DNA of 64,000 bases from positions 6,734,676 to 6,798,675 of the forward strand of contig CM119268.1 in NCBI GenBank assembly GCA_051294375.1, read 5' to 3'. The notes below the pieces were generated by a model. That model searched no databases. It worked only from the letters and a program-made list of their open reading frames with translations, and was not told the origin of the DNA. The stretch's first letter is position 1; every line of letters starts with the position of its first letter. The DNA comes from Paraspadella gotoi. Its lineage: Eukaryota; Chaetognatha. Positions 53,409 through 64,000 of this stretch are shown one piece after another. Both the position numbers and the translations under genes were made by a program.

Positions 53409-54565
53409 TAAAATGAGAGAAAAGAGAGAGAGCAGAGAGAAGTAGAAGTGAAGAGAGAGAGAAAGAGAGAGAGAGACAGAAGATAGAGAGAGAGAGAGCA
53501 GAGATGAGGAGCAGAGAGCAGAGAGAGGAGAGAAGAAGAGAGAGAGAAAGAAGGTAAAAGAGAGAGAGAGAGAGAGAGCAGAGAGAGACAGAGCGACAAA
53601 GAAAGATGACGAGAGAAGCACAAGATACATGAAGAGACTACGAGAAGGGAGAGGAAGGAGAGAGAAGAAGAGAGAGAGAGAACTGGAGAGAGAGAGAGAA
53701 GAGACAGAGAAGAGAGAGAGGACAGAGAAGAGACAGAGAGACAGAACAATAAATAAGAGAAAGGGCAACAAATAAAAAAAAAAATAAAAGAAAGAACACA
53801 TTTAAAGTAGGAGAATCAAACGATCGTTCTCACTCAAACACCGAGTTAATTTCTGCTCCGAATTTCAAGAGTCGAGACTATCTACTCTCCCCCCTATCCT
53901 CCCCCCTCTCAAAAGCGCGGGGAATTCCCGAGCTCTCACTTCTTTTGTTTAAGAGTTAAAAGAGTAAAGAAAAAAAAGATCCGTCGGGGCCGTCGATACA
54001 CCGGGAGAAAAGCGGGAACCCCTTTTTTCGATCCTGCGCTCTCGTTCGTGATCGTCCGTTCTGTTTCAGTGTCCACTGATCGTCGTCGAAAGGAAATCAC
54101 CTCGATTGGAACCGGTTCCACTCTGTCTCCATCCTGGTTCCAGTCTAGTTCCATTGGCAGGGTCAAAGGATAGACCGCTAGTTTTACGCATCACGAATTA
54201 TCGAGTCCGTCGAGGTGAAAGTCAAATTTAATTTAAATGGGACGAGAAAAAAAAAAGTACACGGGAGAGATTCGTCTTTGAAAATTCTCGTATGTTCTCC
54301 TGCGGCGTAAAAATTATCCTGGACGGGAGGAGAAGATTAATGTGGGATCAGTAAAGTTCTACCTATATTTGTATTAAAGTGCTTGAACTGATCTCGATAC
54401 TCGATTTTCGTATTAAGACTGATTTTTGCTTGGGGCAAAGAGTCAATCTTTAGTCGGAGTAGTCTTTATTCTGCTATTGACTCTCTGAGAGAGGAAATCC
54501 CGATTTAAGAGCGATAATTGCACTTTTAAAAAAACGGAAAAAAGAGAGGAGAGCACAGACGAGGA
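53409..54565. repeat. duplicated block, copy A
   Basis: GA-rich tract followed by unique sequence that recurs at 54591-55830: GTAGGAGAATCA, TTTCTGCTCCGA, AGAGTCGAGACT, CTGTCTCCATCCTGGTTCCA and GATTTAAGAGCGATAATT, in the same order. Copy A has many extra single bases relative to copy B. Confidence 0.9.
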
Positions 54566-54590
54566 NNNNNNNNNNNNNNNNNNNNNNNNN
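54566..54590. other. 25-N assembly gap
   Basis: Separates the two copies of the 53-56 kb duplicated block. Confidence 1.
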
Positions 54591-55833
54591 AGAAGAGGAA
54601 AGAAGGCACCTGAGTGAGAAGAGAGAGAGAGAGAGAGACAAAGATAGAATCAGAGAGACAAAGATACGGAGACGATGCGAGGAGGCGAGAGGAATGACAG
54701 AGCAAGGAAGAAAAGATTAGAGGAGAGAGAGAGGATGATGAGAGAGAAGAGAGACGAGACTTGAGAGAGACCAAAGAAAGAGAGGAATGAAAAGGAAAGA
54801 TAGGAAGAGCAGAGGAAAATGAGGACGAGAGAGATGAAAAGAAAAGAGAAGAGCAAGAACGGGAGGAGAAGAGAGACGAGACGCGAGCGAAGAGAGACAA
54901 AGATAGACGAGAAGAGAGCAGCCAACGATCCGAACAACATGGATAGAGAGCAGACCGACGAAGGGAAGAGGAAGGAGAGAGAAAGAAGAGAGAGACGAGA
55001 GAGATGGAGAAGAGAGAGAGAGAGAAGAGACAGAGAAGAGAGAGAGGACAGAGAAAGAGACAGATGAGGACAAGAACAGATTAAAAAGAGAAAGGGCAAC
55101 CAAATAAAAAAAAAAAAAAATAAAAGATAAGAAACATTTAAATTTAAAGTAGGAGAATCATCGATCGTTCTCCTCAAACCGAGTTTAATTTCTGCTCCGA
55201 TTCATTCAAGAGTCGAGACTTCTCATCTCTCCCCCCTTTCCTCCCCCCTCAAAAAAAGCCGGTAAAAATCGAGTCTCACGTTTTTTTAAAAGTTAAAAGA
55301 GAAAAGAAAAAAAGATCCGGGCGTCGATTACGAGAAAAGGGGAATCCCCCCTTTTTTTTTTCGATCCCTGGCTTCGTCGTGATCGTCGTTCTTTCGTCGT
55401 CGTGATCGTCGTCGAAGGGAAATCACCTGATTGGACCCGGGTTCCACTCTGTCTCCATCCTGGTTCCATCCTGGTTCCATTGGCGGGTCAAAGGATCGAC
55501 CGGCGTTTTACGCATCACGAATTCTCGGCGTCGAGGGAATCAAATTTAATTAAATGGGACGAGAGAAAAAAAAAAGAGGGAGAGATTCGTTTTGAAATTT
55601 ATATCGTCTCTTTTCGTCGTAAATTATCTGGACGGGAGAAAGATTATTGGGATCAGAAAGTTCTACTATAATTTGTATTAAGTGTTGAGATTATACTCGA
55701 TATTGATATTAAGACTGATTTTTGTTGGGGAAAAGTCAATTCTTGTCGAGTAGTCTTTATCTGCATTGATCTCGAGAGAGGAAAATCCGATTTAAGAGCG
55801 ATAATTAACTTTTAAAAACGGAAAAAAAGAGAG

Positions 55834-55835
<2 letters not shown>
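54591..55835. repeat. duplicated block, copy B
   Basis: Second copy of 53409-54565, followed by a (GA)n tract (55838-55881). Open frames inside it are Ser/Leu or Arg/Glu shadows of simple sequence. Confidence 0.9.
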
Positions 55836-55885
<50 letters not shown>

Positions 55886-55916
55886 AGGGAAATAGTAAGA
55901 GTCAATGGAACTCTGA

Positions 55917-56080
55917 AAACCACGCGCCCTTACCCGGATAAAGTCTCGCGTGAAGCGTGACAGTCTAACTCACCCGTTGATCCTCACCCGGATGCTGGTT
56001 GAGATTATCCAGGGGGTGAGTGGAGAGTCAGGAGTCCCAGTGGCCCTCATGCCCTTTCGCCGGTCCCGTGGGGCCTTTCT
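55917..56080. other. GC-rich non-repetitive island
   Basis: About 160 bases of balanced, non-simple sequence (for example CTCACCCGGATGCTGGTTGA and CCGGTCCCGTGGGGCC) in otherwise low-complexity DNA. No frame or RNA fold could be assigned by eye. It may be a dispersed repeat fragment. Confidence 0.3.
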
Positions 56081-56519
56081 TTTTTTTAAAAGTTAAAACA
56101 AAAAAAGGGGAATCCCCGGTTTTTTTGGAACCGGCTCGTGAAGTAAAATAAATAAAACTTTGGATGAAAAATTAAATACGAGGATCGGAAGTAGAAGCCT
56201 CTCGGAAATTCAATTAAACTAAAATCGAGATAAAAATTGTAAAGAGGAAGAAAGAAAAAAAGGAAAATAAAGAAAAAAGAAAGAAAGAAAATTATCGATT
56301 TTGGCTCCTTTTTTTTTATTATTATGACTTTTTCTGTTTTTTTTTTCGGACGATACATCATCTCCTACTTGCAGCAACCGCGAGCACGCTAACTGGCTAT
56401 CATAGATAAAGGTAAGTGGATACGCGCGAATCATCCTTCCGCCAGCGCGGCTTCCGCACACCGGTCTGCATTTATTCTCTCTTCTCTCCTCTTCTCTCTT
56501 CTCTCTCTCTCTCTTCTCT

Positions 56520-56565
<46 letters not shown>

Positions 56566-57587
56566 TCCTTTTCCTTCTATCTCTTTTTCTGTTCCTCTCT
56601 CGCTCAGTAGGATAAAAAATGACAAATATCCTCCTCTCTCTCCTCTCCTCTCTCTCCTTAACTTCTTTTCTCTTCTCTCTCTTTTTTCTTTCTCTCTCGC
56701 TCAGTATATAAAAAATGACAAATATCCTATTAAAAAAGTTCACTGCATCAATTGGATTATCTGCAAGGTTAAAANNNNNNNNNNNNNNNNNNNNNNNNNN
56801 NNNNNNNNNNNNNNNNNNNNNNNNNNNNNNNNNNNNNNNNNNNNNNNNNNNNNNNNNNNNNNNNNNNNNNNNNNNNNNNNNNNNNNNNNNNNNNNNNNNN
56901 NNNNNNNNNNNNNNNNNNNNNNNNNNNNNNNNNNNNNNNNNNNNNNNNNNNNNNNNNNNNNNNNNNNNNNNNNNNNNNNNNNNNNNNNNNNNNNNNNNNN
57001 NNNNNNNNNNNNNNNNNNAAAAAAAAAAGATCTGGTTTGAAACGAAGTATGCCTTTCAGAAATAGCACATTTACGAAACACGACTATTCTCGGCTTAAAC
57101 ATTACGGCTTGGCAGGGTTCTCTGCGAAAACTTGTTTTTATTTATTAATATTAAGCCGACAGAGAGCTTTTATTTTTTTTTTTTTTGAACCAAACGCTCC
57201 CTAAGAACGAGATTAAGCATAAAACTGATTTCCTCGCCAAAATAAAAGTGTGTTTTAAACGAATAGTGAATTACGAACGGAAGGGAGGGACGTAGGGGGC
57301 GTAGCGAGGGGACGGGCTTTCCTTGGCCGGAATAGTTAAAAAAGAATGAAGTAAGAGGAAATAATGATATCCGTTGCGAATAGATGAGAGAGAGAGAGAG
57401 AGAGCAGAGAGAAGGAGAGAGAGAGAAAGAGCGGATGAGAGAGACATATTCATTTTCATTACTCGGAAATCCGCTAAAAACCGGACTAGTAATGCAGAAA
57501 AAAAATTAAGACGATGAGTTCAAAAAAAAGAGGAAAGAGAGAAAGATTTGAGAGAGGAGAGAGAGAAGCAAGAGAGAGAGATGAGAG

Positions 57588-57621
<34 letters not shown>

Positions 57622-58662
57622 AGGAGAGAAGAGAGAGAGAGGAGACGGGAGAGAAGAGAGAGAGAGAGAGAGACTAAGTATATTGGGAGGAGAGGGAGAG
57701 AGCCAAAAGGTTCTCCCCATTAATTCGTGATTAGAAACGCGACTTTAAAAATTTTGAAGGAATTTTTTCGTTTGCAAGAATCAATTTACGCGTGATATCT
57801 TTTTTTTTTTGGACCGAAAGATAAGAGGAAGAAGGAAATGAAATAATTGAGTATGGATATATGGAAAGGAAGGAAATGGGGAATGGGAAGGAATATGGGA
57901 AAGTGGGAATAACAAAGGGAGGGAAATGATGGAAGGGAAAGGAGGAATTTAGAGGTGGAGAATATAGATAATGGAAGAAAGGGGGAAGGAATAGAGGGGA
58001 GGAGGAAACGAAGGGGAGGGAAGAAATGGATAAAAGGGGAAAAGGGAATAAAAGGAAAAGAGGATTGAGGGAAGGAATGGATGAAGAGGAGAGATATATA
58101 TAGGGGAAGGGGAAGATGGTATAGAAGATAGAAAGAAGGAAAGAGGGGAATGAAGGAAATTTGAGGGAAATGGGAAGAAGAAAAGGAAATACTGGGGGGG
58201 GGGAACAAATTTAGAAATTAATGGGAAAGAAGAAAAAAAAGACTCAGAGACGGGAGGGGAACGACAAACAGAATAAGTACAACTATATTTCACAGGACCG
58301 GAGAGGATACCGAAAATTTCGTGTCAGTGAGCAGGGAAGACACGGGAAGAACCCAAGGAAAAAAGAACGGGAGGGAACGGGACAAGAGAGACCTAAGGAT
58401 GAAATTATTAAATCTGATAAGCGTAAATATGATTATAGTATGAGGCGTATGTTAAAGATATTTAGGACCGGCGTTTTTAATTGTAACGTTTTTCTTGTTC
58501 TAACTCTCAGGTTTATCGTTAATATTAAGATGATAGTTTTCCACAGTCTTTGAAAAAAATTTGATAATCATCATTTCATTACGTATCATATTTTTGTTTT
58601 CATTTGTCGGCATTAAAGGACAAAGGAGGTATTTATAGTATGAAATTTGTGAAAGACAACCA
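56081..58662. other. simple-sequence region with one gap
   Basis: (CT)n/(GA)n tracts at 56470-56560, 57385-57432 and 57540-57675, purine-rich GGGAAGG tracts 57830-58220, and a gap at 56775-57018. The sequence CTCTCGCTCAGTA then AAAAAATGACAAATATCCT occurs twice (56600-56632 and 56695-56730), a short local duplication. No gene supported. Confidence 0.55.
56775..57018. other. assembly gap (244 N)
   Basis: Run of N. Confidence 1.
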
Positions 58663-58935
58663 AGTGATAAAAATTATCATTCCTTTAATACAATAAGGCA
58701 ATCTTGCCCTAGACTAATTGGACAGGCTATGTTTGCGCTGGTTCTCTCGCTCCATCACTCTTTACAAGATACCATTGACATAGCAGGTCCCTGCACAGCA
58801 ATTTCATATCAAGCTCCTCTCACGAAGCCTCGGGATGGATTCTTTTCTAGTCTCGTTTATTCACTCCCAGAGTACCTGGCTTCCCTATCAATGAAGTGGT
58901 ATAATATTCTCACGAAGATGTTCTTCAATTGTATG

Positions 58936-59001
<66 letters not shown>

Positions 59002-59007
59002 AAAGAG

Positions 59008-59051
<44 letters not shown>

Positions 59052-59064
59052 AAAACAAAAAAAA

Positions 59065-59125
<61 letters not shown>
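58663..59125 (+). mobile_element. dispersed retroposon-like repeat, copy 3, with long poly(A) tail
   Basis: Body 58663-58938 matches copies at 37.5 and 11.1 kb and ends CAATTGTATG followed by about 190 bases of nearly pure A (58936-59125). A shared body with an A tail on the same strand is the mark of retroposition. I see no Pol III boxes or protein frame, so it may be a SINE or a truncated LINE 3' end. Confidence 0.65.
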
Positions 59126-59128
<3 letters not shown>

Positions 59129-59599
59129 ACCACAGTATATGTAAATTATAATGAAAACCTCGCCTAGCACCTTGTGGTCGCGAACGGATACATATAATGG
59201 AAACCGCATATTATATTAGTATTATCATGAATATTTAAAAAAAGATTTTCTTCTTTACGTCATTTTTAAATTTCAGAAATTAATTTCTAATTTAAACTTC
59301 GCGATTTCATGACGAAGGAAGATTTCTAGGAACCGTTTGAAAGTATTAACTTTTCTCTCGAGAAGAAGAGAGAAAAAAGAGCAATTATGCCAATGATGGG
59401 ATTGAGATGGAAATTGGGTGGAAGATTCAATTTCAAAAGAGAAAGATAAGAAATCAAAATCAATATTTTTCGACGATAAGAAGAATAAACACATAACCAA
59501 GATGAAGTAAAGATAAGATAATAAGATTTTTTTTTTATAAAATATGACGCAATACAGAAAATGAAATGCCAAAAAAAAAAATGAACAAAGATGAGATCT

Positions 59600-59850
59600 T
59601 GAGTCGTCAGAAAGTTGAGAATGAGGAAACAAGTCGGAGCCGAATCGTCAGGTCGGGGCACGCATGGGACAAATCTGGCCGAGGACAATAAGATGATTTT
59701 CTCCCATCCGATCCGAGTCAAGAAATACATCGAAGGACAACGACGACCAAATCTCCCAAATCTTCGACACGAAAACCACCTTTCCATTTGGGGCCGAATG
59801 GAAACTGGTTCCCGCGTCCCTTACCCGATTCTTCGACCGTGACCAAAAAA
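59600..59850 (+). CDS. coding-like exon(s), frame broken, product unrecognised
   Basis: Two adjacent frames look coded. The first, about 59625-59735, contains NLAEDNKMIFSHPIRVKKYI. The second, about 59735-59850, contains DDQISQIFDTKTTFPFGAEW then KLVPASLTRFFDRDQ, and ends at a strong GTAAGT donor. Both use C-ending codons unlike the AT-rich surroundings. A one- or two-base sequencing error near 59735 would join them; otherwise only the second is an exon. A following exon could lie in the 60015-60455 gap. No family recognised. Confidence 0.35.
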
Positions 59851-60014
59851 AAAGAGGTAAGTTCGACTCGAGAACCGCCTCGCCTCTTCGGCCTCACCCA
59901 CCCTCTTTTTGCCCCTCGCTCGATTTCGGGTTTTGCCAAATGAGAAAATGAAGTTAAGACTAAGATAATCGGGGATAGCACGTGTCGTTAAATCGAAAGC
60001 TTCGGTATTGGCGG

Positions 60015-60455
60015 NNNNNNNNNNNNNNNNNNNNNNNNNNNNNNNNNNNNNNNNNNNNNNNNNNNNNNNNNNNNNNNNNNNNNNNNNNNNNNNNNNNNNN
60101 NNNNNNNNNNNNNNNNNNNNNNNNNNNNNNNNNNNNNNNNNNNNNNNNNNNNNNNNNNNNNNNNNNNNNNNNNNNNNNNNNNNNNNNNNNNNNNNNNNNN
60201 NNNNNNNNNNNNNNNNNNNNNNNNNNNNNNNNNNNNNNNNNNNNNNNNNNNNNNNNNNNNNNNNNNNNNNNNNNNNNNNNNNNNNNNNNNNNNNNNNNNN
60301 NNNNNNNNNNNNNNNNNNNNNNNNNNNNNNNNNNNNNNNNNNNNNNNNNNNNNNNNNNNNNNNNNNNNNNNNNNNNNNNNNNNNNNNNNNNNNNNNNNNN
60401 NNNNNNNNNNNNNNNNNNNNNNNNNNNNNNNNNNNNNNNNNNNNNNNNNNNNNNN
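60015..60455. other. assembly gap (441 N)
   Basis: Run of N following the coding-like exon at 59.7 kb. Confidence 1.
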
Positions 60456-60709
60456 AGAAACCAGTTTTTTAAATTGATAAATCATTTTCATCGCCGACTC
60501 ATCACTTCAAGACTCATAAAGGAATCACGACCAAACACCATGGTTGTTGTTGTCGTTGTTGTCGTTGTTGTTCGCCATGGACGCGAAAACAGGTGCCCCG
60601 TTAGTCACCATGACGACACGATGAGGATCGAGCGACCGTCGCGAAGTGACCACCGAGTGACCACTTAACGAGCCAGGCCGTCGAAACTTGACCCATCCTT
60701 GAGCACACA

Positions 60710-60879
60710 NNNNNNNNNNNNNNNNNNNNNNNNNNNNNNNNNNNNNNNNNNNNNNNNNNNNNNNNNNNNNNNNNNNNNNNNNNNNNNNNNNNNNNNNNNN
60801 NNNNNNNNNNNNNNNNNNNNNNNNNNNNNNNNNNNNNNNNNNNNNNNNNNNNNNNNNNNNNNNNNNNNNNNNNNNNNNN
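60710..60879. other. assembly gap (170 N)
   Basis: Run of N. Confidence 1.
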
Positions 60880-63800
60880 AGCAAACAAACCGAAATGAAA
60901 GTCAAACCGAATCTGAATCGAGACTAAATCTAAATCAAACTAAATCTAAATCAAAGAGACGCGTCTTTGACTTTTTTATGGGAGACGAATTTTTTTTCTC
61001 AGACTTTTTTTTTCTTTTATCTTTTGTGTTCAGAGTCGTGAGCGTTTTCTCTTTCATCTCTGACTTTTTCAAAGGTCTTGCAGCCTTGCAGCATTGCAGT
61101 CTTGCATTTATTATCTGAACTTGAAACTTTTGGTTAAAATAGGTTATGAAAATCTATTTAGTTGGATTATTATAAAAATAATGAGAGGGAAAAAAGAAAG
61201 TGCACGATTTATTCAAAATAGAAATGACGTATAATTTTACAAGACAAAAAAGCATCACATAACATACTCTTCATACTATTCATGCTATCCAAACTACAAG
61301 AAGATGCAATAATGCATATGCAACAAACCAAAACATTTTTCTGTCGTTCTTAGACAAGCGGTTTTTAAATTGGTCGACACAAAGACTCACCGAGTAACTT
61401 GATTGGACGATAATCGATTAATTCGTCACGTGACTACATCGGGGTCAAAAGTCGGCGATCGAATAAAAAGAGAAGGGGGAAGAGGAAGAGGAGAAAGGGA
61501 CGTGGTGATTGAAATTGGATGAGGAGTGAGTACAGTTCACCACGCGACTCGAGACGACAACGACAACGACAACGACGCCGATGAAACAACAAACGAACCG
61601 AAAAACTAAAAACTGGTTTTCGCGCGTGATCGGCGAGTCATGGGCTGGATTATATGGGCACGATGATGACGACGACGAAGATCGGAAGGTTATGAGGGGA
61701 GATTAAACGGCGATGATGATGATGGCGAAGACGACAGGAACGACGATCGCGAAGTCACGGAGGGGGGGACAAAGGGGGGGGGGTTAACGAGAGAGAACCC
61801 GACGACGAAGACGACGAGGACCACAATGGCATCGCAACTGGCCAATGACAAGCAACTAGGGAACCAAATTAGGACATAATTAATGAGGTTGTGAGGTAAA
61901 TTGAATTAATTACATTAAATCCGACAAAAGAAAGAAGGGAATAGCGAAACAGCGAAACAGCGAAACAGNNNNNNNNNNAAAAAGAAAAAAAGAAAGAAAA
62001 CCAATGGAAAATGAAGCCTTGGAATTCAAAGTCACGAAAAGAAGAAAAGTTGAATCGATCCGAAGGTCACTCCGGGTCGCGGGTCAGGCCTCGAAACTTT
62101 TTGAAGTCGCCCGACGAAATTTGTCGGTCGGCCGACATCAGAAGACGTCGGGCAGCGAGGGAGAATCGAGTCCGCGCGTGACTCTTCATGAGGCGAAGCG
62201 GCGACGGTGAATCTGGTGAATCTGGTGATAATTAGGAGGAATCGTGACTCGTGAAGGATTTGAATGAAGTGATTCTGATGATTTTTTTTTATCTAATTAC
62301 GTTAAAAACGCTACTTTACAACATTAATTAATTGATCAAGCGGTAAACTAATCAAGTTAAAATAATATATTCATGAATTGATTTCTAATTGAGTTCGCGA
62401 ATTGTATTATTATGTATTATAATGGAATCTCCAGAACGAGGGAAGTTGGCGGCGGCCACAGTGGTCACAATGTGTCCTGTGTATGGAGGAACACGGAGTC
62501 AGATCAATAGGACGAAGAAATCACGATGGCGCTGCTCGTCGTCTCTTCAGAGGGCGCTTTCTGTAGACAGTCAAAGGTCAAAAGCTTTTTTTTTCGGACA
62601 GTCCGGTCTAACGAGAGGCGGACAAAGGCAGGGAGTCTTCTGTAGACGGTACGGTCAAAAGGGCGGACACAAGATCCGAAGAGGCGCTGAGGAAGGCGGC
62701 GCTGGATAATGAAGGGGACGGCGTGGATTGGCGGAGAGGGCGGTGACGCCGCGCCGGATGCGCGAGACGGAAAGACGACGACGACGACGACGACGACGAT
62801 GATGATGGCGAAAAATCATCTTTGGTGATTGACAAGAGCGAAAAAAACAGATGACGACGACGACGACGCCGACGACGATAGCGACGATCCAAAGTCTAGA
62901 CGGACTTTGGACAAGGTCGACCAAAAAAGGAAAGATTTTTCTCTTTAGAAAAAAAATAGAGAATAGCAACGGCGACGATGACAGCGACGATGAAGACGAC
63001 AACGACGAAAACGAAGACGAAAGATGAAGAGGAAGAAGGAGGAAAAAGGAGGAGGAGAAGATGATTCACGAAAAGAGGAAAATTTATGGTTTCTTTCACG
63101 GAAAATAAATTTTCACTTTCTGTGAATGCTGCTTGACTGTGACTTGACTGTGACTTGTCGTCGCCTGGAGAAAAATGATCACCTATCACTGACCATTGAT
63201 CAGTGTCCAGCTAGCAGGTGGTGTCTACGGTTTTTTTCATTGTTGTTGTTGTTTTCTTTTTCATTGTTATTGTTGCTATTTTTTAAAATATTATTATTAA
63301 TAAGTTTTCCCGCTCTTTTCCGACTGTGATTTTTTTTAAATTTAACTGCTTGTTACGACAACATATTTTATTATTATAATTTTTGTTATTATTATTATTA
63401 TTATTACGTTTTTGTTCTTTCATTATAACCGTTTTTGACGCTTTTGTCTCATTTGTTCTCTTTGTTATCTTTCCTANNNNNNNNNNCGTCCTCTCTCCCG
63501 TTCGCCGCTTCTGCTCGCGACGAATCATGATGGCGCCGGCGGCGATCGTCTTCGAGCTCAATATGTCCGTCGCGGCGCCGCGTCTGCATCACGAATCGCA
63601 GCGACGCACCATGGATTCGAGCTCAATAGGCCGCTCGCCTCTCGCCTCATAACGAGGGGATTTTCTATTGACGGCGCCCCGCTCGGTTCTTTTGTAACGT
63701 AGCACCGTGAAACAACTCAGCGTGAAAATGATAACGTTATGATTTCATTTTGATTGAATAATTTGTATCGCGATGAGAATTAAGTAGAAACCATCTAATC

Positions 63801-64000
63801 AGGGGGAAAAAGTATGATAGGCAAAACATTAATATCCGTTAATGTAACAGTGACTGTAATAATAAATTCGCAAAACCTAAAACTATGACGAAAATATAAT
63901 CGTTAAAACTCAGCGGATTTGACGAAATCATATTCAACTGACTAGCGACAACCTCAATGAGACAGCACAGGTGGAGATTGGGCGGAGCGAGTAAATGCTG

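Larger units (their letters stand above)
59982..64000. other. gapped right end without supported genes
   Basis: Gaps at 60015-60455, 60710-60879, 61969-61978 and 63477-63486. Between them: AGCGAAACAG tandem units (61941-61968), many (ACG)n tracts (61660-61830, 62770-63050), a CACGTG site (61427-61432), and a short charged frame 62004-62210 that is not convincing. 63487-63650 is CpG-rich and may be a promoter or exon start, with no start-to-splice structure visible. Confidence 0.5.

Noticed and set aside
53379-55177. Long Ser/Leu and Arg/Glu frames
   Set aside because: Translations of GA-rich simple sequence in an assembly-duplicated block.
58729-59151. Poly-Lys frame of 140 residues
   Set aside because: It reads through the poly(A) tail of a retroposon-like repeat.
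62004-62210. 68-residue basic frame after a 10-N gap
   Set aside because: Short, no splice context, composition close to the surrounding GA/CG-rich DNA.

Overview
This window is animal nuclear DNA, not bacterial or viral. The genes are split by many short GT-AG introns and use poly(A) signals. The families I recognise are metazoan: PTTG1IP/PBF, HPS1 (BLOC-3), arrestin and GCM (glial cells missing). Coding DNA favours C- or G-ending codons. Non-coding DNA is AT-rich and full of (GA)n/(CT)n tracts and (ACG)n/(CGT)n trinucleotide repeats. I infer an invertebrate, probably a protostome, and cannot name the species. Eleven N gaps (six longer than 150 bases, one of 114, three of exactly 25 and two of 10, counting below) and two noisy near-duplicates flanking 25-N gaps mark a draft assembly built partly from error-prone sequence. 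The gaps are at 23455-23479, 28071-28184, 29228-29409, 31571-32237, 50127-50151, 51521-51808, 54566-54590, 56775-57018, 60015-60455, 60710-60879, 61969-61978 and 63477-63486.

Layout. The left 14 kb is gene-dense. It holds an intronless PTTG1IP-like gene (589-1167), an HPS1 orthologue (1511-6047), a small unrecognised gene on the minus strand that converges on HPS1 (6290-7396), and a 14-exon arrestin (9382-13502) diverging from it. From about 16.2 to 34.1 kb lies one large gene, a GCM transcription factor of about 976 residues with a CCAAT/TATA promoter candidate and seven coding exons. Its fourth intron contains the first duplicated, gap-split block. The stretch 34-41 kb is mostly repeats: a CCAAT-bearing tandem repeat, a dispersed retroposon-like repeat, TTAGGG-like degenerate DNA, and a fold-back element with a 256-bp insertion flanked by a short direct repeat. 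A minus-strand Pro-rich/coiled-coil gene (40249-40934) and a 335-residue unrecognised gene (41309-44221) follow. The right third, 44-64 kb, is mostly simple sequence, gaps and a second duplicated block. Only three weak coding candidates lie there: a small secreted precursor at 46.3-46.8 kb and coding-like exons near 50.3 and 59.7 kb.

The genes do not form a pathway. HPS1 acts in Rab32/38 membrane traffic, arrestin in receptor or membrane signalling, GCM in cell-fate transcription, and PTTG1IP is a membrane glycoprotein. The most interesting protein is the arrestin: it carries a ~210-residue N-terminal extension, lacks most polar-core residues that hold arrestins inactive, and ends without the usual C-tail.
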